The notes under the pieces: model-generated
Told to the model about the DNA's origin: nothing
What the model saw: the letters and a program-made list of their open reading frames with translations, nothing else
Database searches by the model: none
Program-made: the position numbers and the translations under genes
Assembly (NCBI GenBank): GCA_030836365.1
Contig: JAURQB010000206.1
Coordinates: 1-6,393 of the forward strand
Length of the DNA stretch: 6,393 bases
Source: Bdellovibrionota bacterium
GTDB taxonomy: Bacteria; Bdellovibrionota; Bacteriovoracia; Bacteriovoracales; Bacteriovoracaceae
Reading direction: 5' to 3'
Part shown: piece after piece, positions 1 to 4,672 of the stretch
Position numbering within the stretch: position 1 is the stretch's first letter
Layout: the number at the start of each line of letters is the position of its first letter

Positions 1-1
1 C

Positions 2-247
2 GCAACCTTTCCCATGGTGATCGATGCGGTGGATGATGATGCCCCCGACGGGACGCAGGTGGTCACGATATCGGTGAGCGCGCCGGGATTCGCGAGTGGG
101 GTGGCCGAGTTGGAGGTGACCGACGATGGGGACAGGGCTCCCATCGTGATCAATGAAGTTCTCTGGGATCCACCTTCCGGAAGCGATCCCAATGGCGACG
201 GGAATCCGAATGGATCGCCGTTGCCGGCGGTGGTGGAAGAGGTCTAA
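2..247 (+). CDS. Fragment of a Calx-beta / lamin-tail-like surface protein, broken at both ends
   Basis: The frame is open from base 2, so the ATG at 14 is probably internal. The peptide first shows the end of a Calx-beta-like repeat: AVDDD, DGTQVVTISVSAPGFASG, then the closing strand ELEVTDDG. After a short linker (RAPI) comes VINEVLWDPPSGSDPNGDGN, which resembles the opening of lamin-tail domains (INEVL-DP-G--NGDG). Such repeats occur in large secreted or surface proteins of Verrucomicrobia and Planctomycetes, where they are thought to bind calcium or act in adhesion. The expected continuation (an acidic DEFVE-type stretch) is missing. Instead the frame runs through sequence that reads as a biotin carboxylase in another frame and stops at TAA 245-247. 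The last ~10 residues are therefore not real protein. Base composition is about 61% G+C, far above the rest of the window. The family assignment is moderately sure; the host organism is inference. Confidence 0.6.
   Translation, partial: ATFPMVIDAVDDDAPDGTQVVTISVSAPGFASGVAELEVTDDGDRAPIVINEVLWDPPSGSDPNGDGNPNGSPLPAVVEEV
212..219. other. Chimeric junction between GC-rich foreign DNA and the AT-rich locus
   Basis: Left of here, frame 2 gives a sensible lamin-tail-like peptide ending near NGDGNPNGS. Right of here, frame 1 gives AVAGGGGRGLR, the glycine-rich ATP-binding loop of biotin carboxylases. The residue before AVAGGGG, expected to be the conserved lysine (IKA-type motif), is Ile from ATC at 214-216, so the break lies at about 212-219. 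Neither protein is complete across this point and the frames do not match, so it is not a designed domain fusion. Base composition falls sharply once the glycine codons are passed. The simplest reading is a misassembled or amplification-chimeric contig; a true genomic rearrangement is the alternative. Confidence 0.75.
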
Positions 248-1170
248 GGCCATGTATTGATGCTGATGAGCTGAGAAATAATTTTGATGTTGTTCAGCGA
301 GAAGCAATGTCAGCATTTGGTAATGGAGACTTGTTGGTTGAAAAGTTTATTCAGAATCCTAGGCACATTGAAGTTCAGATCCTTGCGGATAAAAAAGGAA
401 ATACTTATCACTTTTTTGAAAGAGAGTGCTCTGTTCAGCGGAGGCACCAAAAAATTATAGAGGAGGCTCCCTCTCCTTTTATTGGTGATGATGAAGCACT
501 TAGAAAAGATCTTTGTGAAACAGCAGTTCGATTAGCAAAATCAGTTGACTATGATTCTGCAGGTACAGTTGAATTTATTATGGGAGATGATAAAAAATTC
601 TACTTTCTTGAAATGAATACTCGTATCCAAGTTGAGCATCCAATCACAGAGGAAATTACAGGAATAGACTTAATCGTTTGTATGATTCAAGCTGCCTTTG
701 GAGATGACTTAGGAATTCCTTCTCAGGAGTGGATAACGAGAAGTGGTCATGCCATCGAGTGTCGTATCTGTGCGGAAGATCCGATAACAATGCTTCCTGC
801 TCCAGGAAAAGTAACAGGGTTTGAAACTAATTTTCCTCAAGGAACGCGTTTTGATAACTGTATCTATAAAGGCCTAGAGGTCACACCTGATTTTGATCCA
901 ATGGTTGGTAAGCTTGTGACTAAAGGTTTAAAAAGAGGTGTTGCGTTAAGAAAGATGAAGGCTGCGTTAAATGGCCTTTTTATTGAAGGGTTAAAAACGA
1001 ATATACCACTTCATAAAGTTATACTTGAGAATGAAAAGTTTAAGAGTGGAAACTACTCAACAAACTTCATTAAAGAAGAAAACCCACAGGGGGAAATCAA
1101 TACCGAATTTGATCACCTGCGCTTTTATAAAATGTTAGCGACAATTGAAGCCCGTCGGATGGGATTTTAG
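217..1170 (+). CDS. accC: Biotin carboxylase subunit of an acyl-CoA carboxylase (N-terminus missing)
   Basis: Catalyses ATP-dependent carboxylation of protein-bound biotin with bicarbonate, the first half-reaction of acetyl- or propionyl-CoA carboxylase, in the cytoplasm. I start the visible part at 217, not at ATG 307, because the upstream codons encode the family's glycine loop (AVAGGGGRG) and the helix that follows it. Numbering from ATG 307, the ATP-grasp domain shows VEK 11-13, RHIE 19-22 and the bicarbonate-site motif QRRHQK 44-49. It also shows the metal/ATP glutamates E89 and E102, and the active-site string EMNTRIQVEH 102-111. The C-terminal domain has ECRICAEDP, PGKVTGF and R181, equivalent to the biotin-enolate arginine (R338 in E. 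coli AccC). 317 residues are visible of about 450-500; roughly the first 160 (biotin carboxylase N-domain and the ATP lysine) are lost at the junction near 212-219. First gene of the apparent operon; the next gene supplies its carrier. The downstream mutase genes suggest propionyl-CoA as substrate, but this subunit alone cannot show that. Confidence 0.93.
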   Translation, partial: AVAGGGGRGLRPCIDADELRNNFDVVQREAMSAFGNGDLLVEKFIQNPRHIEVQILADKKGNTYHFFERECSVQRRHQKIIEEAPSPFIGDDEALRKDLCETAVRLAKSVDYDSAGTVEFIMGDDKKFYFLEMNTRIQVEHPITEEITGIDLIVCMIQAAFGDDLGIPSQEWITRSGHAIECRICAEDPITMLPAPGKVTGFETNFPQGTRFDNCIYKGLEVTPDFDPMVGKLVTKGLKRGVALRKMKAALNGLFIEGLKTNIPLHKVILENEKFKSGNYSTNFIKEENPQGEINTEFDHLRFYKMLATIEARRMGF

Positions 1171-1173
1171 GAG
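1168..1173 (+). promoter_or_regulatory. Shine-Dalgarno site overlapping the biotin carboxylase stop codon
   Basis: TAGGAG contains the upstream TAG stop (1168-1170) and an AGGAG ribosome-binding core (1169-1173), six bases before ATG 1180. A ribosome terminating on the carboxylase would sit on the binding site for the carrier gene. This supports translational coupling (inference) and fixes the start of the next gene. Confidence 0.75.
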
Positions 1174-1179
1174 TCACGA

Positions 1180-1692
1180 ATGAGAACATACTTTATTGAT
1201 AATGATAATAATGAGCATGTCGTTGACCTAACGAGAACGACTGTACACAGTAGTGACCTGGTTGAGTTTAAGTTCTCTTATTTAGAAGAACAAAAACTTA
1301 CGCGAGAGCAAAATGTTTTTGTTCGCAAACTTGCTGGGCAATATTTTGTTTCTTTAGATAATAAAAAATGGAACAAACTCGCGCGACAAGATGCACCGAC
1401 CGTCATGTTAAACGTAGATCAGGTGTATGATGTTTTTAGAGGCTATAAACCAAGTGGCTTAAGTGATGGTGATGAAGGCGGTCTAAAAACTCAAATGCCG
1501 GGCAAGGTTATTAAAATTCCTGTTTCTGCAGGTGATGAGGTTGTAAAGGGACAAACCGTTATCGTGCTTGAGGCGATGAAAATGGAAAATGAAATTAAGG
1601 CTAGTTACGACGGAGTAGTTAAAGAGGTCTATGTAAAAGAAGGCCAAGCGTTAGACAATGGTGTTCTTATGATGGAACTCGAAAAAAAATAA
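1180..1692 (+). CDS. Biotinyl carrier protein of an acyl-CoA carboxylase, stand-alone subunit
   Basis: Carries the biotin that the upstream biotin carboxylase carboxylates and delivers it to a carboxyltransferase not present in this window. Residues ~94-168 form a biotinyl/lipoyl domain: it opens with LKTQMPGKVIKI, followed by the biotinylation motif EAMKMEN. The biotin-accepting lysine is K134 (codon 1579-1581), 36 residues from the C-terminus, as is usual. Residues 1-90 lack an Ala/Pro-rich E. coli AccB-type linker. They contain a predicted beta-rich stretch (FVRKLAGQYFVSLDNKKWNK) that recalls the region between the carboxylase and biotinyl domains of PccA-type alpha chains. So this is best read as the C-terminal part of a propionyl-CoA carboxylase alpha chain encoded as a separate gene. 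No signal peptide or membrane segment. It starts 9 bases after the carboxylase, with its SD inside that gene's stop region, and ends 9 bases before hflK. A pyruvate or other acyl-CoA carboxylase carrier is possible but less favoured by the context. Confidence 0.88.
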   Translation: MRTYFIDNDNNEHVVDLTRTTVHSSDLVEFKFSYLEEQKLTREQNVFVRKLAGQYFVSLDNKKWNKLARQDAPTVMLNVDQVYDVFRGYKPSGLSDGDEGGLKTQMPGKVIKIPVSAGDEVVKGQTVIVLEAMKMENEIKASYDGVVKEVYVKEGQALDNGVLMMELEKK

Positions 1693-1695
1693 GGA
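1690..1695 (+). promoter_or_regulatory. Shine-Dalgarno site that decides the GTG start of hflK
   Basis: TAAGGA combines the carrier gene's TAA stop (1690-1692) with an AAGGA core (1691-1695), six bases before GTG 1702. The next in-frame ATG (1738) would remove the first 12 residues of HflK and lies far from this site, so GTG is preferred. The arrangement repeats the one at 1168-1173. Confidence 0.7.
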
Positions 1696-1701
1696 ATTAA
1701 A

Positions 1702-2700
1702 GTGAATTACAATAATCCAAATGATTTTCAAAAAGAGATGGAAAAATTTAAGCGTGATCTTCAAGGCAAAGGAACGTTAATTGTTTACGGTATCTTGGGT
1801 GTTCTATTATTGATTGGAATGCTTTCGAGCTTTTATACCGTTGAGCCTGATGAAGAAGCAGTCGTTTTAAGGTTTGGGAAATATACTGGCATCCCCAAGC
1901 CTCCAGGGCTTCACTTTAAAGCACCATTTGGTATTGACCGAGTAATAAAAGTTCAAACAAAAAGGGTGCTGCAAGAAGAGTTTGGTTTCAGAACGTCTAG
2001 CAACCGTTACAGTCGAGCATCTTATTCACAGAATAATTTTGATATAGAATCACTTATGCTTACAGGAGATTTAAATGTCGCTGACGTTGAGTGGGTTGTG
2101 CAGTTTCAAATTTCAGATCCATATAATTTTTTGTTTAAAACTAATTCACCACTCGTCAATATAAGAGATGTCTCTGAGTCAATCATGAGGCGTGTCGTTG
2201 GAGATAGAACTGTTACAGAAGTTTTAACGACTGGACGTAAAGAAATTTCGAGTGAAGCTCGAGTTTTAGTTCAAGAGGTTCTAGATAAGTATGAAATGGG
2301 TGTTAGTGTTGTAACTGTTAAACTTCAGGACGTTAATCCGCCGGATACAGTCAAACCATCATTTAATGAAGTTAATGAGGCAAAGCAGGAACAAGAGAAA
2401 GCGATCAATCAGGCAGAGAGAGCGTATAATAAAATTATTCCAGAGGCGCGAGGTAAAGCACAGCAGTTAATCACCGAGGCTGATGGGTATGCACTCGCGC
2501 TTGTTAACAAAGCAGAGGGTGATGCAGACAAATTTACGTCTGAATACAGGGCATTTAAAAAATCTCCGGGGATAACAAAAAAACGTCTTTATCTTGATGC
2601 AATGGAGAGTGTTTTTAGTTCTCTTGATGATGTGACGATTGTTGATAGTGCGATTAAAGGAATGCTTCCAATATTCTCTACGAAAGAAGTAACTAAATAA
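1702..2700 (+). CDS. hflK: HflK, SPFH-domain subunit of the HflKC regulator of FtsH
   Basis: HflK and HflC form a large inner-membrane complex that surrounds and modulates the FtsH protease. The protein begins at GTG with a short polar N-terminal tail. One transmembrane segment follows at about residues 25-45 (LIVYGILGVLLLIGMLSSF), with the rest periplasmic in the family topology. The SPFH/band-7 domain starts at VEPDEEAVVLRFGKY (47-61) and continues with PPGLHFKAPF (67-76) and the HflK-typical LTGDLNVADVEWVVQFQISD (120-139). The family signature VNPPDTVKPSFNEVNEAKQE lies at 211-230, in a charged, coiled-coil-prone stretch (KAINQAERAYNKIIPEARGKA). At 332 residues it is compact: the long Gly-rich N-terminus and Pro-rich C-terminus of E. 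coli HflK (419 residues) are absent. It lies 9 bases after the carrier gene and 22 before hflC, so it is probably co-transcribed with the carboxylase genes, an unrelated function. Identification is firm. Confidence 0.95.
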   Translation: MNYNNPNDFQKEMEKFKRDLQGKGTLIVYGILGVLLLIGMLSSFYTVEPDEEAVVLRFGKYTGIPKPPGLHFKAPFGIDRVIKVQTKRVLQEEFGFRTSSNRYSRASYSQNNFDIESLMLTGDLNVADVEWVVQFQISDPYNFLFKTNSPLVNIRDVSESIMRRVVGDRTVTEVLTTGRKEISSEARVLVQEVLDKYEMGVSVVTVKLQDVNPPDTVKPSFNEVNEAKQEQEKAINQAERAYNKIIPEARGKAQQLITEADGYALALVNKAEGDADKFTSEYRAFKKSPGITKKRLYLDAMESVFSSLDDVTIVDSAIKGMLPIFSTKEVTK

Positions 2701-2713
2701 CTGAAAGTAAAAA

Positions 2714-2718
2714 AAAGG
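2714..2718 (+). promoter_or_regulatory. Shine-Dalgarno site of hflC
   Basis: AAAGG lies in the 22-base hflK-hflC gap. It is 4 bases from ATG 2723 and 7 from the adjacent in-frame ATG 2726. The spacing slightly favours 2726, which would remove a single Met from the product. No promoter-like sequence fits in the gap, supporting co-transcription with hflK. Confidence 0.5.
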
Positions 2719-2722
2719 TTTA

Positions 2723-3703
2723 ATGATGGAAAAAAGTATATTGTTATTGATTGTTGTTGCAGTGGGTGCATTTATGTTAAATGCTTCAACATATGTAATT
2801 ACTCCTGATTATCAAGTTGTTATAACTCAATTTGGAAAGCCTGTTGGAAAGCCTGTTGCCGAATCAGGTCTTCATTTCAAGAAACCCTTCGTTCAAGAAA
2901 TTAGAAAAGTAGATAGGAGAATTTTAACTTGGGATGGTTTTCCAACTGAAATTCCGACTAAGGATAAAAAGTATATTAAAGTTGATACAACTGCGAGATG
3001 GAAAGTTGTTGATGCCTTGACTTTTATTCAAACCGTTAGAAATGAAAGAGGGGCGAGAGCTAGATTAGATGCGATCTTAGATGCGACAACTCGAGATGTA
3101 ATTTCAAATCACAATCTTGTTGAAGCTGTTAGAAATTCAAATTCAATTCTCTCAAAAATTGAAGAGGTTAAACAAGATATTAAGGATCGAAAAAAATCTG
3201 GTGAAGCGATCGTTGAAGAAGAGATTAGTGGAGAAATTGAAAAAATATCTGTCGGCAGAGAAAAGCTAAGTGAAAGTATCGTACTTGAAGCGGAAAAAGA
3301 GCTTCGTAAGTTTGGGATTGAGCTTATCGATGTGCAGCTTAGACGTATCTCTTATGAGAAAAGTGTTGAACAAAAAGTTTATGAGCGAATGGTCTCAGAG
3401 AGACAAAGAATTGCTCAAAAAATTAGGTCAATAGGACTAGGTGAAAAAGCAAAAATTGAGGGCCGGATTGATCGTGACCTGAAGAAAATTGAGTCTGAAG
3501 CCTATAGAACAGCACAAAAGATACGAGGTGATGCAGAGGCTAAGGCAACTACTATCTACGCTAAGGCCCTAACTAGCGGAAAAGATTTTTACTCATTTCA
3601 GCGATCTCTAGAAGCGTATAAGAATTCAATAAAAGCTGGGAAAACAAAACTCATCATTTCCAATGATTCTGAGTTTTTAAAATTCTTGAAGAGTTCGTTT
3701 TAA
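2723..3703 (+). CDS. hflC: HflC, SPFH-domain partner of HflK
   Basis: Second subunit of the membrane HflKC complex that modulates FtsH. One N-terminal hydrophobic segment at about residues 4-21 (KSILLLIVVAVGAFMLN) acts as a signal anchor. The SPFH domain follows: YVITPDYQVVITQFGKP, then GLHFKKPFVQEIRKVDRRIL and the HflC-typical WDGFPTEIPTKDKKYIKVDT (70-89). RLDAILDATTRDVI (114-127) is another family hallmark. A long charged helical region (about 141-270) precedes the C-terminal signature RGDAEAKATTIYAKAL (268-283) and FYSFQRSLEAYK (289-300), closing with DSEFLKFLK. At 326 residues it is close to E. coli HflC (334). Start is ATGATG at 2723/2726. It is the last gene of the + strand operon and converges on meaB, with 13 bases between stop codons. 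Identification is firm. Confidence 0.95.
   Translation: MMEKSILLLIVVAVGAFMLNASTYVITPDYQVVITQFGKPVGKPVAESGLHFKKPFVQEIRKVDRRILTWDGFPTEIPTKDKKYIKVDTTARWKVVDALTFIQTVRNERGARARLDAILDATTRDVISNHNLVEAVRNSNSILSKIEEVKQDIKDRKKSGEAIVEEEISGEIEKISVGREKLSESIVLEAEKELRKFGIELIDVQLRRISYEKSVEQKVYERMVSERQRIAQKIRSIGLGEKAKIEGRIDRDLKKIESEAYRTAQKIRGDAEAKATTIYAKALTSGKDFYSFQRSLEAYKNSIKAGKTKLIISNDSEFLKFLKSSF
2832..2858 (+). repeat. Two-copy 12-base tandem repeat inside hflC
   Basis: The unit TTGGAAAGCCTG occurs twice in direct succession (2832-2843 and 2844-2855), followed by a further TTG. It is in frame and encodes the repeated peptide GKPVGKPV in the early SPFH domain. Related HflC proteins have a similar-length G-PVGKP stretch here, so it may reflect sequence convergence in a conserved loop and not a recent duplication. 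Confidence 0.6.
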
Positions 3704-3716
3704 ATAAAACTCCTTG
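3704..3716. other. 13-base gap between convergent hflC and meaB
   Basis: Stop codons TAA (3701-3703, +) and TAG (3719-3717, -) face each other across 13 bases. An AT-only weak palindrome, GTTTT-AAAT-AAAAC (3697-3710), spans the hflC stop. It lacks a GC-rich stem and has no adjacent run of T on either strand. I do not call a terminator; transcripts of the two operons may overlap at their 3' ends. Confidence 0.5.
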
Positions 3717-4622
3717 CTAGATAAGTTTTTTGAGTTTTTCAATGAGCTGTTTCTTCTCATGGTAAGGGTTCGCTATTTTTGACTTCTCTGTTACGGCGTC
3801 AATAATTTGTTCGAGATCATTAACTACTAGGCTTTTTGCCCATTGCTGATTTTGTAACTCTCTTTTGATCTTAATTGTTTCAGTTTCAGTGAAAAAGAAG
3901 TTGTCGATTAATTTAATGATTTCTTCTATTTTTTCAGGGGCGTAAATAGAAGTAGATACGATCGGCTTCATCAAAGATTTTTTGTATTCGTTAACTGTCA
4001 GGTTCGCTTGCGTCTCAAGAGCGCCGTCAGCTTTATTAATTAAGATAATATCCGCAAGCTCATTAATTCCTTTTTTTACTCCCTGCAGTTCATCCCCTGT
4101 AGCTGGAAGTAAATTGACCACAAAGCAGTCACATAGTTCAGATACACTATATTCAGTTTGTCCAACACCTACAGTTTCAATAAAAATATAATCATACTTT
4201 GCTGCACTAAATATACTAACTGCTTCTCTTGTTGATCTCGATATACCGCCATTGTTAAATTTACTTGGAACAGGCCTAACGAAACAATCTGGATGATTTG
4301 ATAATGTGCTCATTCTTGTTTTATCGCCAAGAATACTGCCTCCATGAATAGGGGAAGATGGGTCAATCGCAAGTACAGCGATCTTTTTATTTTGTTCTAG
4401 AAGTCTTTTTCCAATCTCTTCAATTAAACTACTTTTGCCACTACCTGTGATTCCTGAGAATCCAATTATTCGAGTGGAAGTATTTTTATATTCAAAGAGT
4501 TTTGAAATAAGGGACTCAGTAAGTGCCCTGTCTTTGTCCGTTGTGCTTTCTACAATGGTGAGCGCTTTTGCAATTGCGCGACGGTCGCCGTTTAAAATGG
4601 AAGAGATAATTTCTTTATTCAT
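3717..4622 (-). CDS. meaB: MeaB/ArgK-type G3E GTPase, chaperone of methylmalonyl-CoA mutase
   Basis: MeaB-type GTPases gate cobalamin loading and protect or reactivate methylmalonyl-CoA mutase (human counterpart MMAA). Motifs in order: Walker A GITGSGKS (57-64), DPSSPIHGGSILGDKTRM (87-104, switch region with Mg-binding Asp), ETVGVGQTE (149-157), PATGDELQGVKKGI (173-186) and the guanine-specificity motif NKAD (196-199). These are diagnostic of the family. At 301 residues it is somewhat short (E. coli YgfD/ArgK 331), with little beyond the GTPase core at the C-terminus. Two departures stand out: Walker A has Ile-Thr where GVPG is usual, and the segment after VRPVPS reads KFNNGGIS where SSGxLGG is common. 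Start ATG 4622 has a weak upstream TAGG (about 4633-4630, minus strand) at good spacing. The gene lies 50 bases downstream of the mutase on the same strand, with no terminator-like hairpin between, so the two are probably one operon. The old name ArgK (arginine transport kinase) is misleading. Confidence 0.93.
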   Translation of the reverse strand: MNKEIISSILNGDRRAIAKALTIVESTTDKDRALTESLISKLFEYKNTSTRIIGFSGITGSGKSSLIEEIGKRLLEQNKKIAVLAIDPSSPIHGGSILGDKTRMSTLSNHPDCFVRPVPSKFNNGGISRSTREAVSIFSAAKYDYIFIETVGVGQTEYSVSELCDCFVVNLLPATGDELQGVKKGINELADIILINKADGALETQANLTVNEYKKSLMKPIVSTSIYAPEKIEEIIKLIDNFFFTETETIKIKRELQNQQWAKSLVVNDLEQIIDAVTEKSKIANPYHEKKQLIEKLKKLI

Positions 4623-4672
4623 CTATTAGCCTAAGTGGAGTGTTTATAACTATTGTTTTTAACTAACTTATA

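Noticed and set aside
217..1170. Reading the left end as a genuine Calx-beta/biotin carboxylase fusion protein
   Set aside because: The two parts are in different reading frames, the surface-protein frame stops at 245-247, and each part is cut mid-domain.
2589..2771. Minus-strand open frame across the hflK-hflC boundary
   Set aside because: It overlaps two confidently identified genes and its translation is low-complexity with no family features.
3691..3712. AT-rich inverted repeat at the hflC end as a bidirectional terminator
   Set aside because: The stem is short and nearly all A-T, with a bulge, and no T-run immediately follows on either strand.
3982..4191. Plus-strand open frames inside meaB and the mutase (e.g. 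3982-4191, 4697-4942, 5334-5579)
   Set aside because: They are antisense shadows of strongly conserved genes, and their translations show no recognisable domain.
4623..4672. Possible promoter or riboswitch (e.g. cobalamin) between mutase and meaB
   Set aside because: Only 50 bases, AT-rich, with no B12-box-like sequence or stable hairpin; a cobalamin riboswitch would not fit. Any such element would be upstream of the mutase, off the window.
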